From positions 62,001 through 126,000 of the forward strand of contig NZ_PDLO01000003.1 of NCBI RefSeq assembly GCF_002631205.1: DNA of 64,000 bases, in the 5' to 3' direction. Positions within the stretch are counted from its first letter, which is position 1; each line of letters opens with the position of its first letter. A program made the translations under genes and the position numbers. Under the pieces are notes generated by a model. The model was not told where the DNA came from. It did no database searches and saw only the letters and a list, made by a program, of their open reading frames with translations. This DNA is from Neolewinella marina. Its GTDB lineage: Bacteria > Bacteroidota > Bacteroidia > Chitinophagales > Saprospiraceae. This document shows positions 57,467-64,000 of the stretch, one piece after another.

Positions 57467-58993
57467 ATGAAGAATACCCTCCTCCTGCTGCTACTCTGTT
57501 CGTTCGGCCTCGGTGCCCAGCAGGGTGCCGCAGGGCAGATCGACCGCTCCCTCCCTGAATTTTCCTTCAACCGCCACGAACTGGCGGGACAGCTGTACTT
57601 CCTGGCTTCCGATTACCTGCAGGGTCGCCGGACGGGATCGGTGGGCAACGAAGTGGCGGCGGAGTATATCGCTGCCCAACTCAGGGCTTACGGCTACGAT
57701 CCGATCAACGCTGCGGACAGCAGCTACTTTCAGGAAGTACCCCTGCGGGTAGTCAACGCCCCGGAGCGCGCCGAACTGACCATCGGTGGCGATACCTACC
57801 GTAATGGAGAGGAGTTGCTCGTAATCCGCGGCCCGGAGGCCCAGGCAAGCGGTCAGGTGGTGTTCGCCAACTTCGGGTGGGTGGACCCCGCCAACGATCA
57901 CAACGACTACGCGAACCTGGACGTCAAGGGGAAGATCGTAATCACCCGGCCCGGTATCCCCGGTGACCAGAGCCAGCAGGCCGTATTCCGCGGCATGGAA
58001 GCGAAAGCCGCCATGGCGGCGGAGGCCGGAGCGGCCGGCATCTTCGAGCTCTTCACCCTTCCTTTCCCCTGGGGCAGCTTCAAGAGTTACCTGGGCGGTG
58101 AGCGTATGACCATGACGGAGGATGGAAGCCAGGCGACCATTCCATACGGCTTCATCCGCCTGCCCGATGCGACGGTGGCCAGCCTGCAATCCGCCCCCGG
58201 CGGCCTATCCGGGGCCCTCAGCAGCACCGGAATGCGCATCCGCGACCTGGGCAGTCGGAACGTGGGGGGCATCCTCCGTGGCAGCAATCCTGAGCTGGCG
58301 GACGAGTACGTCCTGATGACCGCCCACTTCGACCACGTGGGTGTAGGCAGCCAGGGTGGGGGATACTACTCGGCCGAGGACAGCATCTTCAACGGAGCCC
58401 GTGACAACGCATTCGGAACGGTAAGCCTGCTCGCGGCTGCCCGCGCCTTTGCCCAGCACCCGCCCGAGCGGTCCATCGTGGTACTGGCGGTTACCGGGGA
58501 GGAAATAGGATTGCTGGGCAGCAAATACTACGCCGAGCATCCGCTCGTTCCCCTGGAACAAACCATTTTCAACTTCAACACCGATGGAGCCGGCTACAAC
58601 GATACCTCCGCCGTGGCGGTAATCGGTATGGGACGCACGGGCATCGATCCCCAGATTGAGGCCGCGGCTTCCGCCTTCGGGGCTTCCGTCATTGCCAACC
58701 CCGCGCCGGAACAGGGCCTCTTTGACCGGTCGGACAACGTAAACTTCGCCGTCAAGGGCATCCCCGCCCTTACGTTCTCCCCGGGTATGACGGGCTTCGA
58801 CGATACCATCGCGAAGTACTACCACCAGGTTTCCGATAACCCGGAAACCGTAGACCTGGATTACCTGCAGCGGTACTGCCAGATCTACACCCTGGCCGCC
58901 CGCCTGATCGCCAACCGCCCCACGGCGCCCTTCTGGGAAGCCGGGGACAAATACGAATCCGCCGGCAAGGAACGCTACGGCCTGCGCAAGTAA
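57467..58993 (+). CDS. Secreted M28 family zinc metallopeptidase with PA domain
   Basis: 508 residues. The signal peptide ends SFGLGAQQG. A cap segment (LAGQLYFLASDYLQGRRTGSVGNEVAAEYI), then a PA-like insertion (about 120-260), then the M28 catalytic core: MTAHFDHVGVG (zinc His/Asp), GARDNAFGTVSLL (bridging Asp; the usual Gly-Ala-Asp-Asp-Asn is GARDN here), VTGEEIGLLGSKYY (catalytic Glu), NFNTDG and a late His in KYYHQVSD. An aminopeptidase-like enzyme releasing N-terminal residues in the periplasm or outside. Confidence 0.9.
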   Translation: MKNTLLLLLLCSFGLGAQQGAAGQIDRSLPEFSFNRHELAGQLYFLASDYLQGRRTGSVGNEVAAEYIAAQLRAYGYDPINAADSSYFQEVPLRVVNAPERAELTIGGDTYRNGEELLVIRGPEAQASGQVVFANFGWVDPANDHNDYANLDVKGKIVITRPGIPGDQSQQAVFRGMEAKAAMAAEAGAAGIFELFTLPFPWGSFKSYLGGERMTMTEDGSQATIPYGFIRLPDATVASLQSAPGGLSGALSSTGMRIRDLGSRNVGGILRGSNPELADEYVLMTAHFDHVGVGSQGGGYYSAEDSIFNGARDNAFGTVSLLAAARAFAQHPPERSIVVLAVTGEEIGLLGSKYYAEHPLVPLEQTIFNFNTDGAGYNDTSAVAVIGMGRTGIDPQIEAAASAFGASVIANPAPEQGLFDRSDNVNFAVKGIPALTFSPGMTGFDDTIAKYYHQVSDNPETVDLDYLQRYCQIYTLAARLIANRPTAPFWEAGDKYESAGKERYGLRK

Positions 58994-58999
58994 ATACCT

Positions 59000-60136
59000 A
59001 TGAACAAGCCCCTATATACCTTCGAAGACATCCAGAACCTGGAGTTCCCTCCGGTCATCGTCTATGCGGTTCCCGTTATGGTCGCCCTGACGATCATCGA
59101 ATGGTTCCTGCGCCGCCGGGAATACATCCACGAGCTCGAGGAAGCCGCCGCCGCCCTGGGGTACCCGATGGGGAACGCGCCCACCCTAAGCAACGCGGGC
59201 TTCAACCCGTTCACCTATACCCGCAACCGCAACCTCTACGCCGAGTCGCTGAAGTCCTTCCTGGCCGACAACGCGGGCAGCAGTCGGGCTGAAAAGCACA
59301 ACTACGACATCAAGGACGGCCTGGCCGCCGCCGGCGTGGGCATCGGCAACCTCATCAGCACCGCCCTGGTGAAGGCCGCCACCTTCGGGATCATCCTGTT
59401 CTTCTACAACCTGAGCCCGCTCTACATCCCCACCACCTGGTGGAGTTTCATCCTCTGCTTCATCGTCGTGGACTTCTGCCGTTACTGGGCGCACCGCGTA
59501 AGCCACGAGCAGCGGTTCTGGTGGGCCACCCACGTCACCCACCACAGTTCGGAGCAGTACAACTTCACGGTATCCTTCCGCCTGAGCTGGACCCAGCACA
59601 TCAAGGTGATTTTCTTCATCCCCGCCGCCCTGCTCGGTTTCGATCCCTTCGTGTTCTTTATCTGCATGCAGATCGGGGTGCTCTACCAGTTCTGGATCCA
59701 TACCGAGCTGATCGACCGGATGTGGGCCCCCATCGAATTCATCTTCGTGACGCCCAGTCACCACCGCGTGCACCACGCTACCGAAGAAAAGTACCTGGAC
59801 AAGAACTACGGCTCGAGCCTCATCATCTGGGACCGCATGTTCGGCACCTTTTGTCCGGAGGAGGAAACGCCTAACTACGGCATCCTCAAACCCGTCAACA
59901 GCTACAATCCGATCAAGCTGGTGTTCCACGAGCACGTGGACATGATCAAGGACATGAAGACCTACCGCCATCCGAAAGCCTGGTGGCGGATACTCTTCCA
60001 CGGTCCCGGCCTGACCCTCGACAAGGAAAGGCACTACGGCTTCTACAAGTACAAGGACGGGCAGGGGCCGCAGAGCGGAAACGACACCAGCGGAGAGGCG
60101 GTAGAGCGCAAGAACCCCCGCAACGTGGTGGTCTAG
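59000..60136 (+). CDS. Sterol desaturase/fatty acid hydroxylase family membrane protein
   Basis: 378 residues with several membrane helices and the eight-histidine di-iron pattern: HRVSHE, HVTHHSSE, then HHRVHHATEEKYLDKNYG. The RYWAHRVSHE and GSSLIIWDRMFGTF blocks are typical of the bacterial branch that includes alkylglycerol monooxygenase-like enzymes. It would use O2 to hydroxylate or desaturate a lipid; the substrate is not determined. It begins 6 nt after the M28 stop and is probably in the same transcript. The C-terminal 25 residues are hydrophilic. Confidence 0.9.
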   Translation: MNKPLYTFEDIQNLEFPPVIVYAVPVMVALTIIEWFLRRREYIHELEEAAAALGYPMGNAPTLSNAGFNPFTYTRNRNLYAESLKSFLADNAGSSRAEKHNYDIKDGLAAAGVGIGNLISTALVKAATFGIILFFYNLSPLYIPTTWWSFILCFIVVDFCRYWAHRVSHEQRFWWATHVTHHSSEQYNFTVSFRLSWTQHIKVIFFIPAALLGFDPFVFFICMQIGVLYQFWIHTELIDRMWAPIEFIFVTPSHHRVHHATEEKYLDKNYGSSLIIWDRMFGTFCPEEETPNYGILKPVNSYNPIKLVFHEHVDMIKDMKTYRHPKAWWRILFHGPGLTLDKERHYGFYKYKDGQGPQSGNDTSGEAVERKNPRNVVV

Positions 60137-60190
60137 CGCCTAACTTCGACCGTCAGGCTGTATTTTAGCAACGGAATCAATCCCCCAGCC

Positions 60191-61111
60191 ATGCCGCTCT
60201 TCAACGACCTTAAACGGATTTTCTTCGGTGCCAAATCGGTCGCCAAACACCAGGCGTCCCGCGCCGGCGAGAAAGCCCGGGAGGCCGGTGACGAACTGGC
60301 GGAACAGGGCGACGAGCTGCTCGATCTCACCAGGCGCGCCGCCGGAGAATTCGTAGCCCGCGCGCCGGAATTCATCGACCGCGGTAAGCACGCCCTCAGT
60401 GACCTCGGCGACGCCGTCTGGAAAGAAGAGCCGGCCGAGGACGAATTGACGGATACTCCACCTGCGCCCGCCGGCAACCGGAAAGCCAAGGACATCATCG
60501 ATGAGGAGCTCACCTTCGGCAACCTGAACCTGACGCCCGAAGCCGATGCCCCCAAGTCCGGAAGCGTCGACTTCGAGGCGGACCTGCTGGAAAGCGAGCC
60601 CCCCAGCCCCAAGCCGCCCTCTGCCTTCCGGCAGGCTGCCGATGCCGGACTGGACGCCGCGGCCCAGGCTGGACTGAAAGCCAAAAAGGTGGCCGAAGAC
60701 GTAGGAGATGATTTCCTGAACCGGGCTGCCGAAACCGGTGCCCGACTGAAGGGCAAGGCGGATGCCTTCATCGAGCACGCCAACCGGGAAGCCGAACGCA
60801 TGAAGGCGGAAGAAGCCGCCCAACAGGCCAAAGCCGCCGCCGAACAGGCCGCCGCCCGCGCCCGTGCCTTCGACAACCGGGAAGGGGAGCGCGACGACGC
60901 CAAATCCACGCTCAGCGGCACCGACTCCTTTTTTGATCGCGCCGACCGCTTCGCCCGCGGCGACTACCATAACGAAGGGGGCAAGGACATGCGGATTTTG
61001 GACGATCCGGACTACCAGCCCCGCAAGAAGGGGGACCGCATCGCGGGCTTCGAAGACCACGACGGCGACGGCGACAGCCTCATCGACGACGCGGAGATCG
61101 AAGAGGATTAA
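60191..61111 (+). CDS. Charged amphipathic-helix (LEA/apolipoprotein-like) protein with EF-hand-like end
   Basis: 306 residues, no signal peptide. Long alanine-rich amphipathic helices (about 15-75 and 145-235) carry 11-residue-like spacing of A, K, E and D (DAGLDAAAQAGLKAKKVAEDV, AAQQAKAAAEQAAARARAF), as in LEA or YtxH-like proteins. An acidic, proline-rich linker separates them. The C-terminus has DGDGDSLIDDAE (291-302), which fits a 12-residue EF-hand loop with Glu at position 12. No family is recognised. It may stabilise membranes or proteins; this is inference. It abuts the convergent lipoprotein gene with no spacer. Confidence 0.7.
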   Translation: MPLFNDLKRIFFGAKSVAKHQASRAGEKAREAGDELAEQGDELLDLTRRAAGEFVARAPEFIDRGKHALSDLGDAVWKEEPAEDELTDTPPAPAGNRKAKDIIDEELTFGNLNLTPEADAPKSGSVDFEADLLESEPPSPKPPSAFRQAADAGLDAAAQAGLKAKKVAEDVGDDFLNRAAETGARLKGKADAFIEHANREAERMKAEEAAQQAKAAAEQAAARARAFDNREGERDDAKSTLSGTDSFFDRADRFARGDYHNEGGKDMRILDDPDYQPRKKGDRIAGFEDHDGDGDSLIDDAEIEED

Positions 61112-62545
61112 TTAAAGCCCCTCGACCTGGCGTTGCCGGGCGCGGGCAATGGCTCCGTCAAGATCCGCCGGCTCGATGTTCTTGGCAATGATGGTCCGGT
61201 CCTGGTTCAGCAGGTAGATTTCCGGCGTGTGGTCGACGAAGTAGGTCTTGTACACCGCCTCGTTGGTGGGGTCGTAAACGTTGGTCCAGTCCTGCAGCCC
61301 GAAATTACGTACGAAGCTTTTCCATTTGTCCTCCGTCGTATCCAGGGCGAGGGCGTATACGGAGGCCTGCTTCCGGTTGTTCTGGTACCACTTCAGCAGC
61401 TTCGGAGTTTCCTCGATGCAGTGGTCGCATTCCGGGTTATAGATGTACACCACGATGAAGGGAGCGGTTTCCGCGTAGATCTCCCGGGGGCGACCGTTGA
61501 GGTCATTCACGCGGAGGTTCGGCCCGGGCTGTCCGAGCAGGCTGTGGGCCATCATGTCGGCCTGGTCTTGCAGTCCGTACACCGTCATGCTGTCCGTCCA
61601 GAAGGCACGGTCGCGGGTGAAGTAGTTCTGGATCATGTGGACATAGACCGCCTCGGGGTCCATGACGGCCGGTGAACCCGGCTGATACTCCCGGGTGATG
61701 AAGTTGGCGAAGAAGCGATAGTATTCCGGATGCTCCATCACCTGGCCGAGCAACTGGTCGGCGGCCGCGCGGATGGAGTCGGAGTGCTGGGGGGTAAGCT
61801 CGGTGATGTACCGGCGCAGTTTATTGGCGATGGCCGGGGTGCGCAGGAGCCGTTCGTCGGTGAAGTCAACGCCGTTCCAGAAATCCTCGCGGTAAGCGGA
61901 CACCTCCGCCCGTTTGTCGCGGCTTCCGTCGGCGGCGCGCAGGTTCCGCAGGGGAGGGTTCTGGGCCGCCCGCTGGAAGGCGGTGAAGAAGGCCTCGGGG
62001 TGCGCTTCGTACGTTTTCGCGTAGAAGGCATTCAGGTCGGTCAGCAACTGGTCGCGCTCCGTGGCCACCTGCTGGTATTCCGGCTGCTCGGGGGAGAGGG
62101 TGCTGATCAGCTGATTCATGGCCGCCAGTGGGGTGCTGATCTTCTTTTCGTAGCGGATGCTTTCGTACAACAGGCGGTTGTCCACGCTGCCCTCCACTTC
62201 CAGCATCTCCACCGGGGTTGTCCGCTTACCGCTGATGGTGAAGGACTGGTCCTGATCCAGCAGGAAGGGAACCGCGACCTGGTCGGGGAAATAAGCGTAG
62301 TAGTAACCGGTTTCGTAGGGCGTGTCCCGTTCGAAGTGAACGCTGCCGTCGGAGGATACGACCGCCGAATCCACCCGGTACTGCTGGTCCATATACTGCC
62401 CGATCAGCAGGACGGTGCCAGAGGTAGCCCCCTCGAGGGTGATCGTCACGTCGGGGGATTCCGCGGAGCCGACGTTCGCTTGTTCCCCGCCGGAGCAGGC
62501 GGTGAACAGAATAGAAAGGACAAAAAGGAACAGGCAGCTGCGCAT
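61112..62545 (-). CDS. Thioredoxin-fold lipoprotein with DUF4369/DUF5106-like N-terminus
   Basis: 477 residues. Lipobox LFTAC (Cys17). The same order as the gene at 48365: beta domain (about 32-120), helical middle (about 125-330), thioredoxin domain with YNPECDHCIEE (Cys373, Cys376) and HTPEIYLLNQD as the cis-Pro segment. Identical length (477) and matching landmark spacing indicate paralogy, though this copy is lipid-anchored and its redox motif is CDHC rather than CPAC, so the redox potential probably differs. A minus-strand -7 box TAGCTTTG lies 19 nt upstream. Confidence 0.85.
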   Translation of the reverse strand: MRSCLFLFVLSILFTACSGGEQANVGSAESPDVTITLEGATSGTVLLIGQYMDQQYRVDSAVVSSDGSVHFERDTPYETGYYYAYFPDQVAVPFLLDQDQSFTISGKRTTPVEMLEVEGSVDNRLLYESIRYEKKISTPLAAMNQLISTLSPEQPEYQQVATERDQLLTDLNAFYAKTYEAHPEAFFTAFQRAAQNPPLRNLRAADGSRDKRAEVSAYREDFWNGVDFTDERLLRTPAIANKLRRYITELTPQHSDSIRAAADQLLGQVMEHPEYYRFFANFITREYQPGSPAVMDPEAVYVHMIQNYFTRDRAFWTDSMTVYGLQDQADMMAHSLLGQPGPNLRVNDLNGRPREIYAETAPFIVVYIYNPECDHCIEETPKLLKWYQNNRKQASVYALALDTTEDKWKSFVRNFGLQDWTNVYDPTNEAVYKTYFVDHTPEIYLLNQDRTIIAKNIEPADLDGAIARARQRQVEGL

Positions 62546-62564
62546 ACTTGGGGAATTGGGGGCG

Positions 62565-62572
62565 CAAAGCTA
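62565..62572 (-). promoter_or_regulatory. -7 box of the thioredoxin-fold lipoprotein gene
   Basis: Minus-strand TAGCTTTG, a full match to TAnnTTTG, 19 nt before the ATG. The paralogue at 48365 has its box at the same 19-nt distance. Confidence 0.5.
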
Positions 62573-62598
62573 CGGTTCCGGGGGCAGCCCGGAGAAAA

Positions 62599-63330
62599 TC
62601 AGGCCCTTTCCGTCCGGTCGAGGACCATGCGGACGGCCCGGGCGCGGTCTACTGCACCGGGATGATCCCCGTGCAGACAAAGGGTACGGACCCGCAGCGG
62701 GTACCGCTGGCCGTCGCTGGCCATCACCCGTCCTTCCCGCAGCAATGCACGGGCCTGTTCCGCGGCCTCGGCCGGGTCGTCGATGGAGGCGCCCGGGAGG
62801 TCCCGCGAGCGTAGCCGCAGGTCGGGCTCGTAGCGGCGGTCCACGAAGCCCTCGGCGTAGAATTGCAGCCCCGCCATATCGGCCGCGGCGGACAGTTCAC
62901 CCCCCGGAGGGCCGTAAAGGGTAGGCACCTGCAACTGTTCCATCACCTGGACAATGGCGGCCGCCGCCGGCCGGTGACGGTCCGCATAGTGATACAGGGC
63001 ACCGTGGGGCTTGAGGTGGGTCAGTGAGCTCCCGGCGGCCCGTACCATGCCGTCTAGGGCGCTTACCTGGTAGAGCAGCAGCGCCCGCAGGTGGTCCACG
63101 GGGAGGTCCAGGCTGCGCCGGCCGAAATGCTTGCGGTCGGGAAAGCTGGGGTGGGCCCCAATGGCTACCCCGTGGCGGAGCGCCAGATCAATGGCGCGCA
63201 CCATCGTCAGGGCATCCCCACCGTGAAAGCCACAGGCGACGTTGCAGGCATCCAGGAAGGGCATCAGCCCGGTATCGTCGCCCACCTTGCGGGCATACCA
63301 GGATTCGCCAAGGTCTGCGTTGAGTTCCAT
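62599..63330 (-). CDS. pxpA: 5-Oxoprolinase subunit A (LamB/YcsF family)
   Basis: 243 residues from ATG 63330 (MELNADLGESW, the family start). CNVACGFHGGDALTM, GVAIGAHPSFPDRKHFGRR, LTHLKPHGALYH and TLCLHGDHPGA are the conserved blocks. PxpA works with PxpB and PxpC to open 5-oxoproline to glutamate using ATP. pxpB/C are not adjacent in the window. It diverges from the oxidoreductase at 63437. Confidence 0.92.
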   Translation of the reverse strand: MELNADLGESWYARKVGDDTGLMPFLDACNVACGFHGGDALTMVRAIDLALRHGVAIGAHPSFPDRKHFGRRSLDLPVDHLRALLLYQVSALDGMVRAAGSSLTHLKPHGALYHYADRHRPAAAAIVQVMEQLQVPTLYGPPGGELSAAADMAGLQFYAEGFVDRRYEPDLRLRSRDLPGASIDDPAEAAEQARALLREGRVMASDGQRYPLRVRTLCLHGDHPGAVDRARAVRMVLDRTERA

Positions 63331-63388
63331 AAATTGGTAATCTAATAACCCGGCCAAAATTAAATTGCATGGCACCCGCGGCAGCGCC

Positions 63389-63418
63389 TTGTAAATCGAT
63401 TGTAATTTACTAACTTGA
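63389..63418 (+). promoter_or_regulatory. Promoter of the Gfo/Idh/MocA gene
   Basis: TTG (63389-63391), a 19-nt spacer, then TAACTTGA (63411-63418). The geometry matches the SusC promoter; the -7 box differs from TAnnTTTG at two positions. Confidence 0.45.
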
Positions 63419-63436
63419 CCACACAAAAGACGATTC

Positions 63437-64000
63437 ATGCACCGAAGAACATTTTTGAAATCCGGCACTTTGCTGACGGCCGCCCTGGCCACGAGCCAGG
63501 CCAGCGCCTTTGCGTTGTGGAAAAACAACGAACAGAAACGGGTGGTCCTGGTGGGCACCGGAATCCGGGGCAGCTCCCTCTGGGGCCGCAACCTGGTGGA
63601 GAATTACGGCGAGCAGGTCAAGTTCGTGGGCCTGTGCGACATCAATCCCGGACGGGTAGCCTTCGTGAAGGGCGCTATGGGAGTGGATTGCCCCACCTTC
63701 ACCGACTTCGACAAGATGATGAAGGAGACGAAGCCCGGCTGGGTGATCGTCACGACCATGGACTCCACCCACGATGAATTCATCATTCGGGCCATGGAGC
63801 ACGGCGCCAACGTCATCACTGAAAAGCCGATGACGACCACGGCGGAGAAGGTGCAGGCCATTCTGGAAGCGCAGCAGCGCACCGGCCGTAAGGTATTGGT
63901 CACCTTTAACTACCGTCACTCCCCCCACAACACCGCCCTGAAGCAACTGCTGCACGACAAGCGGGTAGGGGAGATCACCAGCGTGGACTTCAACTGGTAC
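63437..64000 (+). CDS. Gfo/Idh/MocA family oxidoreductase, N-terminal part
   Basis: The first 188 codons; the gene runs off the right edge. The peptide opens MHRRTFLKSGTLLTAALATS, a twin-arginine-like signal (RRTFLK) for export as a folded protein, as in many Bacteroidota family members. The NAD(P) site follows: VVLVGTGIRGSSLWG, then FVGLCDINPGR; the catalytic-lysine block is VITEKPMTTTAEK. It would oxidise or reduce a sugar or sugar acid in the periplasm; the substrate cannot be told. Confidence 0.88.
   Translation, partial: MHRRTFLKSGTLLTAALATSQASAFALWKNNEQKRVVLVGTGIRGSSLWGRNLVENYGEQVKFVGLCDINPGRVAFVKGAMGVDCPTFTDFDKMMKETKPGWVIVTTMDSTHDEFIIRAMEHGANVITEKPMTTTAEKVQAILEAQQRTGRKVLVTFNYRHSPHNTALKQLLHDKRVGEITSVDFNWY

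Overview
The window is a compact, GC-rich chromosomal segment of a Bacteroidota bacterium. The supporting evidence is a SusC/SusD outer-membrane pair, the phylum-type -7 promoter box (TAnnTTTG), a bacillithiol deacetylase, PorT-type barrels, DUF1573 and DUF5706 proteins, and several type II lipoproteins. The GC content and gene repertoire suggest the Saprospiria (Lewinella-like) branch; that placement is inference. I find no tRNA, rRNA, CRISPR array, transposase or prophage.

Layout. 1-6.3 kb: truncated secreted protein, xseB, two SDR oxidoreductases, a lone class I amidotransferase divergent from a Dps ferritin, YjjG phosphatase, DUF1573 lipoprotein, PPP-type phosphatase and arfB. 6.3-14.8 kb: nusB, a DoxX/MauE-like membrane protein, a large Dna2-like nuclease-helicase, nitronate monooxygenase, dienoyl-CoA isomerase-like crotonase and a LexA/S24-type regulator. 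15-21.5 kb: GH3 beta-glycosidase, a DUF6495-like protein, TerC, a DEAD-box helicase whose motif II reads DEFD, a candidate non-coding RNA, and rplU-rpmA. 21.6-26.2 kb: small hypothetical, DUF2520 protein, trpD-trpC-trpF and a barrel protein. 26.4-31.4 kb: a SusC/SusD pair with its own promoter, 200-nt leader and terminator. 31.5-35 kb: Fe-S/biotin group (Nfu, bioA, fdx, iscX) and kdsC, with repeat-filled spacers around iscX. 35.1-37.4 kb: UvrD/PcrA helicase.

37.5-43.4 kb holds the most unusual block: an apparent three-gene minus-strand operon. It encodes (i) a 1247-residue lipoprotein joining a metallophosphoesterase, a kinase-like segment and an Omp85-type barrel, (ii) a membrane-anchored SdiA-regulated-type propeller, and (iii) a DUF5706 (Pycsar effector family) membrane protein with a decayed HD domain and no cyclase beside it.

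43.5-50.2 kb: bshB1, a polysaccharide deacetylase whose 5' end runs into a palindromic MITE-like repeat, an outer-membrane protein, aroB, Hsp20, a thioredoxin-fold protein and a small membrane protein. 50.2-54.6 kb: trehalose synthase and maltokinase (trehalose to maltose to maltose-1-phosphate) with a divergent luciferase-like flavin oxidoreductase. 54.6-64 kb: dapB, propeller protein, alanine dehydrogenase, M28 peptidase, fatty-acid-hydroxylase family protein, a LEA-like charged protein, a second thioredoxin-fold lipoprotein, pxpA and a truncated Gfo/Idh/MocA oxidoreductase.

Five genes have a -7 box ending exactly 4 nt before the start codon, which predicts leaderless or nearly leaderless mRNAs.
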